Assembly: GCA_012976225.1 (NCBI GenBank)
Contig: JAAVVG010000006.1
Span: 62,001 to 126,000, forward strand
DNA from: Golubevia sp. BC0850
Taxonomy: Eukaryota > Basidiomycota > Exobasidiomycetes > Golubeviales > Golubeviaceae
DNA: 64,000 nucleotides
Direction of reading: 5' to 3'
Shown: positions 36,451-48,824 of the stretch, piece after piece
Layout: the number at the start of each line of letters is the position of its first letter
How positions within the stretch are numbered: the stretch's first letter is position 1
The notes under the pieces: generated by a model
The model's database searches: none
What the model was told of the DNA's origin: nothing
The model's input: the letters and a program-made list of their open reading frames with translations, nothing else
Translations under genes and position numbers: made by a program

Positions 36451-37421
36451 TTGATTCGACCGAAGTCTTCGATGTTCACTACAAGAGCTACATTTACGGA
36501 GAACCTCAGCTCGGTTTAGAGGAAAGAAAAGAATCCAGAGAGACGACGCGGGTCATGACATGAGCTCATGCCTCATGATCGAACTCAGGATCTTCGCTTT
36601 GATCTTTTGCCAAAATTCCCATAATTGCCTTTTCCTCTATTGGGACCAAACGTCAGCTGAAATGGAAGTCTGATATGTACAATACCTCACGGCCCTCCCA
36701 CGCCCCAGTTCAGTCAACAGAATGATCGTCGGATGATCGATGATCTCTCATGCCTCAAATCAACCTCGTGTGGAAGAACTTCAAAATCAAAACTCTTGGC
36801 TGATCTCAAAGAATTGTTGGACGATGGACTTGCAAGACTGGAGTGATCATGAAACGGAACTGTTACGGGTAGCTCCATCTGATTACCATCTTCACCTTGA
36901 ACCAACCTCTCAATATGGGTGGTCTTTGTGGAGAACTTCTGGTTGATCGAGAGTTATACAGCTTCCTTTCCGTCGCAGCGAAATGGCGTACTTGCCCCTC
37001 ACAATCTGTCACCTCCCTTTTTCTTCTTCTTGTTTCTTTCCTATTAGTGCTTCTTCAGATAGCCAATCTTCAACTTATCTTGAAGATAGGTGGTCTGTCC
37101 AACTCTCCCACTAAGACTTCACTCAATTCCTTTGTTACCCCTTCTCTGGTAATCTGTTTGTCGTTTTGAAACCTCCTTGAGGCAAAAGGAGACTTGGACT
37201 TTCTTAAACTTTCTTCACAGTTTCAACGTTCAACTTCTTTTAAAATTCTTTCCCGCTCTTTCTCTTTGAGTACCCATCTGGCTTCGTATCATCCCACAAC
37301 AAAGGCGTTGCGTGTGTAGATCTCCAGGTTCGGATGTCCGAACATGTCCACCCAGAAACCGAAAGTTCTTGTTAAGTTCGAGTCTTTTCTTGCTCTCCCA
37401 ACACCAACACCAACAAAGACC
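36451..37421. other. Intergenic, promoter of the dehydrogenase
   Basis: About 970 nt between the NAT relic and the dehydrogenase start. No recognisable gene was found. Short open frames at 36740-36946 and 36897-37169 have no family features. The last 200 nt are pyrimidine-rich, as expected for a fungal promoter and leader. Confidence 0.45.
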
Positions 37422-39139
<1,718 letters not shown>

Positions 39140-39642
39140 AGTCTCAAGCGCTACGATTTCCAATTTCCCTATCAACTTCAATCTGTTTTCGCATCTATCT
39201 CTCTCTCTACATCATCTAGAACAATCTTAAATACTCATCGAAATCTTCACTCAATTATTCTTGCTCTCTTGCTCTCAAGGTAGCATCATTCTCTTGGGTT
39301 TGATCTGGAGCGTGCTCTGATCCCATCTGTTTTCCTTTCTCTCTCTGTTTCATCGCGTGTCTGTGTCGCGGGGAGGCATGAGAACAGCCCGTCAACTCTG
39401 CAGGTGTTGCTTGGTTCTTCCAAAGCGAGAAGGTCACTTCAAATCAAAAGTCTGGGCGTCTTGAGCCAACCCCTATACAGTATAGTGGGTTTTGGGGTCC
39501 AAACGTACTTGTTGATTGCAACCCCTGATCTTGCAATCGAGTGCAGGAAGATCGATCAGTCAAAAGTCAGAAGCTTCAAAAAGATCAAACAAGTTAGATG
39601 ATTGCAGATAAGAATTTACAGATAAGGTGGAGATCTCTTGCT
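39140..39642. other. 3' flanks of convergent genes
   Basis: This separates the stops of the dehydrogenase (plus) and the small secreted gene (minus). No gene was recognised. Confidence 0.5.
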
Positions 39643-40306
39643 CTAACAAGCCTCGCTCTTGACAGTGTAAGGTCCGAATCTCTTGATGGCAACAGTCTCT
39701 ATACGTTGAACTCCAGCTGACGAGTGAGCGACGACCTGGAAGGAAGCGAGAAAGGATAGAGAGAGAGAGGTCGTCAGTCTGTTACCCGCGTTGAAGGATC
39801 TGGAAGAATTCGAGATGTGAACTCACATTGATGAAAGCCTTTCCATCTAGACCACAAGGAATCGCCACTCCGTCCTTGAAGAAGACGTTTGCCTCGCTAT
39901 CCTCGCTTCTCGAGAAACTTGTCTGGAGTGGCGAGAATTCGCCAGCGATTCCATGATACTCTCCTTGATCACTTTCTCTTTGTGCTGGCTGGAAGTCCAT
40001 AGTCAAGTAGTCAAGTTCGTTACTGAGACCAGTCTTTCCTGCAGCGCTGAAGCTGAAAGTGTTGGTCAAAGAGATGTCGGTTCCGTTTGCATCTTGACCA
40101 TTTATAAGGCAAAGATCACCAGGCCTGCGAACGAAAGGTGTGAGAGGTCAGCTTTCAAATTCAGACTTATTCCTGGTCTGATTTATAACTCACTGTTTAC
40201 CAGCGCAATCCTTGAAATGAGAATTTTGGCGAGCGATTGGGGTGGCTGCGGCTAGCGACAGAACTGAGAGTGAGGCTAGAGATAATAAGGCGGACTTGGA
40301 GAACAT
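39643..40306 (-). CDS. Small secreted protein, family copy 2
   Basis: Three exons, 40306-40194, 40124-39827 and 39735-39643, give 167 residues with consistent phases. MFSKSALLSLASLSVLSLAA is a signal peptide. The mature part contains NSHFKDCAGKQPGDLCLING, TFSFSAAGKTGLSNELDYLT, VFFKDGVAIPCGLDGKAF and the ending KRFGPYTVKSEAC. The plus-strand gene at 4599-5334 shares the signal-peptide exon, the VxFKxxGVxxPCG block at the same relative place and the FGPYxVxS ending. The two are diverged paralogues about 35 kb apart in opposite orientation. The TATA element and its distance to the ATG are also identical. I do not recognise the family. Secretion is well supported and function is unknown. Confidence 0.86.
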
Positions 40307-40412
40307 TGTGAAGTAGTTGATTTGGTTGCTTGGTTGCTTGATTGGTTGATTTGAAAGAAGAGAAGAGGTAGATTGGTTGTTGGAAAAAGATTTGTTCATG
40401 TCCCAACCTCGA

Positions 40413-40425
40413 GTTCTTTTATACC
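40413..40425 (-). promoter_or_regulatory. TATA element GGTATAAAAGAAC
   Basis: Read on the minus strand this is GGTATAAAAGAAC, 106 nt before the ATG at 40306. Both the string and the spacing are identical to those of the paralogue at 4480-4492. Confidence 0.75.
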
Positions 40426-41086
40426 TTTTCAGCTATCCCCTCCACCTCGTCGGAGAAGTTTGATAGTTGTAATGCAATCTCATGCGAATCTGAAATCTAC
40501 GGAGTTCAGTTGATTCGTTGCGTCATACTCCTGCCGCAGGAATTTCACTTCGGTGATCTACCCGCCGACAGTCTGAATAGTCGTCGCAGATCCGAGGCCC
40601 AGATGAGAAGAGAGGATTTCTTTGAAACGAACGTCGGAGCGCTTTCCAGCCCAATAGACACATTTTGAATCACAATTCTGTGGGATCTGGCATTACTGCC
40701 AATACACTCCCAATTGTTTGCCACTTCTTATTGTTTTCTGCCTTCTTTCCCTTCTTTTCCTTTCCTTCGGCAGAGCGCATAGATCTTCTTTGATTTGAAG
40801 AACCGGACATCAAGGAACTTGAAATCTCAAACTCTCTCGACTTCTTTTGTAATTTCGAAGGGGCGTACAAGCGTCTATGAGTAACGAGATGGAGAAGTGA
40901 GGCCGAGAATTGAAGAGCAGGAAGAAGCAGACGAGGTCTGAAAAGGAGAGAAGAAAGGAACTGAAACGTATAGCTTGTAAAGAAGATTCAAGGTCAAAAC
41001 CCGAGGATAGAAATAATAAGATTTCAGACAAGCTCTAGGAGACCTAATCGAGAAGTTCAACTCCTGCGAGAGCAGAGATGAAAAGC
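40426..41086. other. Intergenic, upstream of secreted-protein gene
   Basis: This holds the distal promoter of the small secreted gene and the 3' flank of the permease gene. The open frames at 40670-40870 and 40810-41031 show no family features. Confidence 0.45.
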
Positions 41087-43837
41087 TCAGTGCACGAAAC
41101 GGAAATCGAGTCGAGAGTTTCCTTTGTCTTTGGTCGTTTGGAGATAGTGGTCTCGTTCCTGTTGAGGGTGAAGGACGGGAAGAAACAAAATGAGGAAATC
41201 AGAAACCCTGAGACGTAGAGCTTAGATCAGTGGTAACCAAAGAGACCACCTACCTCAGTAGACATAACATTCCATTTGGCTTCTCTTTTAGAGTTGAGTC
41301 TGACATAAAAGAGTTTCGTTAAAAGGTAGAAAACGAGCTGTGGAAAGCCAAAGGATGAACTAGGTGATTAGAGAGAAGTCGGAAAGCCAAGAATTGACAA
41401 AACTCACGTTGAAACAACAGATGGAAATCAAGACGATGTTACCTCTTCGGTAAACGGGAGCATCGTCTGAACGATAGATGTTGGCGGAAATAATAGATCC
41501 TGCTTGAACACACCTTTTGTATGAAAAGAATGGGTCAGGTCAGAGTGGACATTCAAATACCTGCTCGAGAAAGACGAGTCACTCACATGTTGTAGATCGA
41601 AGCAGCCACAGTTCTAGTCTCAACATCCCCTGAAACTGAGCTAATCCAAGCAGCTTGAATAGGGTGGACGTAAGGATTCGACAGAAGAGCTGTTGCTAAC
41701 CCGTAATAAAGCCAAGGACCAGCTTGAGGTAAAGAAAAAATGGAAACCAAGAATGGCAAAATCCAAGCATCCTCAGCCGAAGCTACCAAAGCCCTCTCGT
41801 TTAAGACTTCTGAGAGAACAACAATACCAATTCCGGTAAAACAGGCACCGGCGTACTGGACTGAGGACAGGAGATTGGTTTTGAAGGTCGAGAATCCGAG
41901 TTGACGAAGTGAAAGCGTCAGGTACTGTTGGATCGGCGCTGCAGGGATTCCGAAGGTGAGTCTGAAATTCGAAGGAAGATCCGAGTCGGTATTAGTTGAA
42001 AGACTCTAAGCGAAGAACAAGCACTGAAGGACAGAGACTTACCCAAGAACGAAGATGGGCCACAGATTAAAGTTTCTGAAGGTATCCCACAACATCTTCA
42101 AGTCTAAACCTTGTCGATTATGCATCGAGCTCTTTCCTGGATCGTCTCTTAGTACTCGGGTGACAGCAATTTTGGTCTGTCGCTCGTCGAACCATGCCTT
42201 CTTGTTTCTTCTAGTCTTGGTTTGAGAAGGTCCAGCTTTCATCTTGAAGAACGCTAGAACGCCGATGAAGAAAGTGATAATTCCTTCTATCAAGAAGAGC
42301 CATCTCCAACCTGCGTAGCCTAGAACTCCACGCATGTGCAGAACTAGGAATTGCAGAAGGCGGTGTTAGAAGATGCGAAAAAGCAGACGAGATGGCAAAT
42401 GAGAGTCACTCACCTCCAAAAGAGAAGAAGGTCGAGAGGAATGAGACCAAGTTCATTGCAACCCAGAATAATCCTAGACGAATCGGAAGTTCCGAGGTTT
42501 TGTAGAAGTAGGATAGGTAGAGTAAAATATCAGGAATGAATGACCCCTGCAGGAGTCTTGATTCGAAGAGAAAAGGCAAAGAGATAAGGGTTAGCACGTC
42601 TTAAATTTCCTCTCCCCAAATCATGTTCACTGCTCTTTCTGATTTTTTGTTGCGCTTTCTTTGAAACTGATTGTTTTACACTCACCCCAACAAAGATCTG
42701 CATAGCAAGAAAGAAGTTCGTCCTGACAGGAAGAACTGGCCAAGAGTAAGGAGACCCCACGCACAGATCTGAATGGGAACGAAAACATCTGGTCCAATTC
42801 GCTTGGAAATGATCTGCCCTGGAAGCTCCATTGCCAAGAAACTAAATATAGAGGCGAGAGGGAGAGACGAGGGAGAGCAAATGTTAGAGCCCGCAAATGA
42901 TAGCGGAGGGAGGGAGTGACCAGCTATAAGAAGATCAGAACTCACGTAGCCTGAAAAAGCAGAGATTGGGAGATAGAAAATGAGAAGGTGATGATTGGGA
43001 TCAGAGTTAGAGCCCAACGACGGACAAAAGAAACTTGCAAGGACGACTCACTCTGAATAGAGTAGTAGCAAGGTTGTAATCGTTTGTGTTCATACCGAGA
43101 TCCTTAAGAATACCATCACTATTAGCAGCGGCCAAGTTGTTTCGGTCTAGATTGAGCGAGCTGAGGAGAGGAAAGTTTGAGAAGACGTCAACAAAAACGT
43201 TGAACAACTCGGGTCGGCATGTCGTGAAGGGAAAATACCCACGCAAAGAAGATGCAAGCCCATAGGAGGACCTTTCGATCGATAATTCGAACGACTGTCT
43301 ATAGAATACAAGTGAAGGAAATAAAAGGTGTCAGACTGAAACCATAAAAGAACAGCGAGTCTTTTCTCATGTCCTTCACTCTCACCTTTTCTTCTCTCCA
43401 GCTCCATCTCAAATCGACGTCGAAGTTCTTGGTGTTCTCCCATTCTCTGGGTGGAAGGTAGTGACACCCAGTGATTGGATCGTCGAAAACTGATCGCTGA
43501 GTGGCCACAGCATCGAGATCAACTGTTGGAACGAAAAAAAAAAAAAAGCCTTTGTTAGAAGTGCATCTGCTCCTTGAAACGGGGTAGTGACAAGAAACAG
43601 ATGAGTCTTTTGACTCGACAACTCACCTACAGCTCTTCTACTTTTGGGTAGAAACAAATCAGCTAATCTGGCAGGTGCTGGAGCGAACTCGGCGAGGTCG
43701 CTGTTTGGCTGTTTGAGATCTACCTTCGTTGGAGAGGATTCTTTAGAGATGATACTCTTGCTGTCATCACTGTGGGTCAAATGAGGAGAGATTGAAGTAT
43801 CACTTGGAGAGTCTCTGCTTCCTTGGACGGTCGACAT
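41087..43837 (-). CDS. MFS anion:cation symporter, Dal5/Soa1/Tna1 type
   Basis: The ACS family of the major facilitator superfamily imports organic anions such as allantoate, nicotinate and sulfonates. The start at 43837 (MSTVQGSRDSPSDTSISPHL) begins a hydrophilic N-terminal tail. The membrane part starts at RIIDRKVLLWACIFFA, then SLNLDRNNLAAANSDGILKD, with the conserved LDRxNxxxA motif. Later segments are NTNDYNLATTLFR, ELPGQIISKRIGPDVFVPIQ, YFYKTSELPIRLGLFW, YAGWRWLFLIEGIITFFIGV, LWPIFVLGLTFGIPAAPIQQ, AAWISSVSGDVETRTVAASI and YRRGNIVLISICC. The last exon gives RDHYLQTTKDKGNSRLDFRF, then VH and the stop at 41087, the family's usual ending. The gene is cut by many short introns. It is divergent from a TauD-type dioxygenase, which suggests the substrate may be a sulfonate or sulfate ester. 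Confidence 0.9.
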
Positions 43838-43883
43838 GGTTGGAAGGAGAAGGGGGGGAGTGAGAGAGTGAGAGAGAGAGAGA

Positions 43884-43923
<40 letters not shown>

Positions 43924-44521
43924 TGAGGGATATGAAGAAGAAAGAGGAAGATTTCGATACCAGAGAAACCCAACCCATCTGCTCCTTTAAAGGAAAGTAA
44001 AGCTCATACTCTGATGGAATGGAATCCCATCATTTGGAAATCCCATCATTGATGGATGAGACAGAGAACCCCCCTGACGCCAATTTTTTTGGCGATGATG
44101 CGATGACGTGCTGGTCACCACATCCGAGTAGTTCAACTTTGTCAAACCTCAACGATTATGTAGGATTCCTCATGTTTGAGAAAGCTCGTTAAAACAAGTG
44201 CAAAACGACATGAGAGCTGGGCTATCACTCGCAACGCACGTCAATCGAAGTCAGACGAACGGAAAGTCGGAATCTGTGACTTGGACGGAAATGCTGTTGA
44301 CAACGAGCCTCAGGGTCGTATTCTTTTACAATCAGTGGCCATTCGCCAAGATGTGGCAACTTCTGATTAAATTGCACGATCTAATGCCTCAGCACGACGA
44401 AGTGTCGCAAGACAGTCGATGGTCGACCGAGATGGTTTATAAGCCCCTGCTATTCATTTCTTTCCCTCTTCCCAACTACCTCTTTCTCTGCCAACAATCA
44501 TTTCCTCTCTTTCAAGACAAC
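43838..44521. promoter_or_regulatory. Shared divergent promoter of permease and dioxygenase
   Basis: This 684-nt region separates the start codons of the permease (minus) and the TauD-type gene (plus). It holds a roughly 60-nt GA tract next to the permease start and a TATA-like TTTATAAG at 44436-44443, about 80 nt before the dioxygenase ATG. Joint regulation by sulfur supply is inference. Confidence 0.6.
43861..43919. repeat. (GA)n tract in the permease leader
   Basis: Almost pure GA over about 59 nt, some 25 nt upstream of the permease ATG. On the coding strand it is a CT tract, likely within the promoter or 5' UTR. Confidence 0.9.
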
Positions 44522-45931
44522 ATGCCTCCCACTGCCACCGAGACCATCGCACCAATCATTCCCAGCGTCAAGAGCGTCCAAGAACTCAAGACTCAAATCA
44601 ACGATGATGATTCCAACTACAAGTACAAGTGGGCTCTTCCTTATGCTAACAAGGATGTAAAACTGCCATCTTTGAAGCCTTTCGAGCAGTGAGTCGGGAC
44701 TTTCTACCTGAGAACATTGCCTCAAGCTCTCTCTGACCATCGATCTCCACCCATCTTTTCAAGTGTCGATCCCGGCAACAGAGCTCTTGAGCGCAGTGGA
44801 AAGGACGACTTCACTTTCTTGAAAGAAGCCACGGTTATCGATCGGGTCACTCCTAGTTTTGGTACCTCCATCAAAGGAGTCCAATTAGATCAACTGACTT
44901 CGGAGCAAAGGGATGAAATCGCCCTTTTCGTTGCCCAAAGAGGTGTAGCGTGAGTAATTGACTCGGAGCATTTCCATGCAGCTTGTGGTTTTTTTTTTCG
45001 AAATCTAAATCAGTTTCCCTCTCTCACACCTCCAACAGCGTCTTTGAAGAGCAAGACTTCGTCGACAGAGATCCTGAATGGCTCAAAAATTGGGGACAAC
45101 ATTTCGGACGGCTTCACATCCACCCAACTTCCATTCAGCCAAAAGATCACTTGGAGTTCCACCTGGTCTATAAGGATGACAAACAGTCGTTCAACCATGA
45201 CACCTCTGATGAGTTCAACTCGATCAAGTGGCGTGAGTGCTAACGCCACCCCCTTCTTGAACCTGCTCGGATTCCATACTGACCTCTCTCTCCAATTCTC
45301 TTCAAAATAGACTCCGATGTTTCCTACGAACTTCAACCTCCAGGCATTACCACTCTCTTTCTATTCGACACTCCAAAGAGTGGAGGGGATACACTCTTCG
45401 CCGATCAAAGACGTCTTTTTCAAGCACTTTCGCCATCTTTCCGTTCCTACTTGGAAAGTCTCTCAGTTGAGCATTCAGGATTCGAGCAAGCGCAGTACAG
45501 TCGTGATGGAAATTATGGAGGGACCGTTAAAAGAGAACCAGTTCGTAACATTCATCCTTTAGTCCGTTCACATCCAGTGACCGGAGAGAAAGCTCTTTAC
45601 GTTCAACCTGGGTTTTCCAGAAAGATCGTGGGTTTGAAGAAGCAAGAAAGTGACGCTATCTTGAACTTACTTTAGTCAGTACTAATTAAATTCGGATTTC
45701 GGCGAGAAAGGTGATTCAGAACTGACCTTCTGCCCTTTTTCTTTTCGTCTCTCCAGTGATCACATTGCCAAAGCAGCTGACGCTCAGGCTAGAATTAGAT
45801 GGAGAAAGAGAAGTGTAGTTCTTTGGGACAATAGAATCACCGCTCACGCTGCTATCGTCGACTTTGATGGATCGGATGGTAGGAGACATGGTGCCAGAAT
45901 TACTCCTCAGGCTGAACGTCCCTTCTTGTAA
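44522..45931 (+). CDS. TauD/TfdA-family Fe(II)/2-oxoglutarate dioxygenase
   Basis: The family oxidises sulfonates (taurine; yeast Jlp1), alkyl sulfate esters or related acids. Five exons, 44522-44688, 44764-44949, 45039-45232, 45311-45674 and 45757-45931, give 361 residues with all phases consistent. Seen in order are FGTSIKGVQLDQLTSEQRDE and VFEEQDFVDRDPEWLKNWGQ. The iron ligands His and Asp lie in WHSDVSYELQPPG, with the His codon split across an intron. TTLFLFDTPKSGGDTLFADQ, RNIHPLVRSHPVTGEKALYV and the distal region LWDNRITAHAAIVDF follow. The arginine segment is HGARITPQAERP. One donor is GTCAGT at 45675, unusual but needed for phase (TA|T gives Tyr). Divergent pairing with an ACS permease supports a role in using a sulfonate-like nutrient. 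Confidence 0.93.
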
Positions 45932-46073
45932 ATTAAGAATTTTGAACCACAAACACTGTTCTTTCATCCTCTTCACTCCTCCTGTGGCTTTTCTCCTGTT
46001 GAGAGAAACTATGATTGACAGGAGATGAAAATGAAACAAACTGGAATGTGACAAACATACAACTTCGGTCCCT

Positions 46074-48271
46074 CTACTCTCCATCTTTTAATCCCAACTC
46101 CACCCTGAGCCCCTCTCTCAAAGCCATAGCAGCTCTCCAAGTGTCATGGAAAGTACTGAACTGAGCCAAAGGAGCCAACCTAATCATGTCCGGATTTCTG
46201 ATGTCCGAGATCAATCCATGCGTCTTCTCAGCTCTTGAATGAACTCTAGCCAGAAGAGTAGTAGAATCCGTTGGAGGTGGAACCTTGTCGTCACTTCCAT
46301 GAGGAGCAGAAACTTTGATTGGTTCGGGGGGCGGATTGCTTGACTTGACGTTTGGAATTCTGATCGATAGCTGAGAACCTCTTGCTGTGATATCTGAAGG
46401 AGTGACTAGAGAGACTCCAACTTCGGAAGGTAGGAAACCTGGCGATAGAAGTAGATATTCTAGATAGCTTGTTAACTTGAAGGATTTGGATCTCAAGACT
46501 GGTACGATGGTTCCGCATCCTACACTTCCATCTGTCGGCTTTGAGATTGGGGAAGATGTTAAGGTTTTGACTTGAGAGAGAGTTTCTAGCGAGCCTCTTA
46601 AGGCTAGCATGTCCAGAGTGGAAGGGTTGGAAAGTTGGAATCCTGCAGCTCCTGGAATTGGATCGAAGGTGTCTGGCATGGCGAATCGAGTGGCTTTGTT
46701 GTGTCCCCACCAACCAGCAGGCCTGAATTGGAAAGAGAAGAAGCAGAAAGAACAAGGTCAGGAAAGAACAAAATGGAGTTAGGTGAAAGAAAGGCGGGTA
46801 GTCGCAAGAGACGGTTGTGAACTCACCTGACAAGCTTCTTTCCTTCCTCTCCTCCAGCCCAATCTTCATGCACAAATAGCCCAGCGATTCCTCCAGGACC
46901 AGAACTTCCGTACTTATAAGTACACCAGACGGCAAAGTCGACTCCCCAATCATGAAGAGCTAGAGGAACATTTGCGAAAGCGTGAGCTAGATCCCATCCA
47001 ACGATGAAGCCCTGTTTAATAATAAATAAATTGGAAGAGTAAGTTGAATGAATCAGAGTAAGTGACCAGACAGGGAAAGAAAGGTGAAGGAACTATTCAA
47101 TCATAACTCACCAACTCTTTTCCTCTCCTTGTAATCTTTTCCATTTCGAACCACTGTCCAGTGTAATACTGAATACCAGCCATCATAATTATAGCAGTTT
47201 CTCCTTCTTCAGCTAATTCTTCCATTCTCTTCAAAATGTCTTCAGTCCTTAAAGTTAATTCTCCTTCTCTTGGAGTGAGAGGGATTAGAGACGTCTCGGG
47301 ATTGAAGCCAGCTAATTCAATCGCTGAGCGCAAAGCGTATTGATCAGACGGGAATGCTTTAGTTTCATAAATGATCTTGTGACATGGCTTTGGTGAAGTT
47401 CCGTTAGTTTGAATCCCATTTGTGGAGGCGGATTTAGAGGAAGGTTTAGTTGGAGGAGCATTTGGACGATAGAATGTCTGCAACATTGTGTGAAGGTTCT
47501 GAGTTAAGGTTGATTGAGCTGAAACTTCGGCTGGTTTGGCACCTGGAAAAGATCAGAGAAGGAGAAGAGATAAGAGCATGAGGTCAGATTTCGAGCGGTA
47601 GAGAAGGAAGACGGAAAGGAAAAACGAGTACTCACCAACTACGTCGCTCATCAATCCAACTACGATTTCTTCCATCTTTGTCCAAGGTTCATTGTGAGGA
47701 TGATCAAAGTGACCTAGAACAGCTCTTGAACCCCAAACGTCGATTTCCCTGTGAAGAAGTTCTCTGGTTCGCTTGGGAAGAGGTCCTAAGGAGTTTCCAC
47801 AGAGGTAGAGGGAAGGAACAGATGGGTCTGTAGATGACACAGTAGAGAAGTGAGAGGAATGAAGTGAGGATATAAGAAGAGAAGCAGAGGTGGCAAGGTG
47901 GGAAGATCACAAGAATATCAAACCCTGCAACTTCTAGACGTTTCATCTTCCCTTGGAAGATCTATGCCTTTCCAAACGCTTTCCAAATCTACCGACTCTT
48001 CTGCTCTTGTCGTCCCTCCAGGTAAGGCAGCTCTTCTCGTCTTGTACGACCCTCTTCTCACCACCTGACCATCAAGCAGCAACTCACCTCCACCTTCCAC
48101 ACCAGCGTCCCTCATGCTAGGCAAGATGTAACTGTCCCTCAATGATTTCAATTCATCTTGATTATCCAACTCCAATGCGATCTTCTGATCGACAGTGTTG
48201 CAGCCTTGGCTTGAGGCGATCTTATCCAAAGAGCTGATGAAGGAGTCCCTGTCAAAGGTTGGTAGCGTCAT
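46074..48271 (-). CDS. BNA5: Kynureninase
   Basis: This PLP enzyme splits 3-hydroxykynurenine or kynurenine in tryptophan breakdown and de novo NAD synthesis. The start at 48271 gives [20 protein letters not shown]. Next come [49 protein letters not shown] and [40 protein letters not shown] follows, with the PLP-contacting Asp, then [20 protein letters not shown] with the PLP lysine. [40 protein letters not shown] and [15 protein letters not shown] complete it, with the stop at 46074. A Ser/Thr/Lys/Asn-rich insert ([19 protein letters not shown]) sits between MLQTFYRPN and KIIYE. Introns lie after GVEGG, after VVG, after RRGKE and around the PLP exon. The upstream frame extends past this Met, but 48271 fits family N-termini. 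Confidence 0.92.
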
Positions 48272-48824
48272 GACTGTTGGACTGGATGGAGTGGCTTTTG
48301 GGTTAGATTTGAAAAGTTTGAGAGTAATGAGGGAGAAGGAAGAGCAGATTCGCAAGTTCTTGAAGCTTGAAGCTAAATAGGTGAGAAGAAGACTTCTTCC
48401 GATAGAATCTCTGGAAGTTACGGGACCAGTTCCGCTTCTCGGCAGCTCCCTCCCAGTAATGGGTCCCATGCTTCAGGCTTCAGACAGAAGTTTTCAAGAC
48501 GCAAGGAAAAGAGAACATCCATAACAGAAGTAACGTTGGGATAGATGCGTTGATCGTTGATCTCTTCCCCTGATTTGTTTTCATGATTCGGAGGACCTCC
48601 GGTACATTGCCATTTGCTGAAACTCTGGGCAAGACCTTTGAGATTTTGAGATCTTTAGACCGGGCTACGGATTTTGAAAACTTCCGAGGGCATAGGGCAT
48701 TACAGAGTTGGTGAAAGAGAAGGAGATAAGAAGGAACAAGGTTCCCCGGAGCGACCTTGATTTAAAAGCTTCTCTATCGTCTTCTTTTCTCCCTTTCCGA
48801 CCCGCTCGATCTAATTTCTCAAAC
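48272..48824. promoter_or_regulatory. Divergent intergenic region kynureninase / nitronate monooxygenase
   Basis: This is the 553-nt space between two divergent starts. It should hold both promoters. No named site was recognised. Confidence 0.45.

Noticed and set aside
36560-36600. tRNA T-loop-like string (GTTCGATC on the minus strand)
   Set aside because: Flanking bases do not form a T-arm stem, and no D-arm or anticodon arm can be drawn.
37344-37421. Upstream in-frame ATG for the dehydrogenase
   Set aside because: The sequence it adds does not look like a presequence. The ATG at 37422 starts a typical mitochondrial targeting region.
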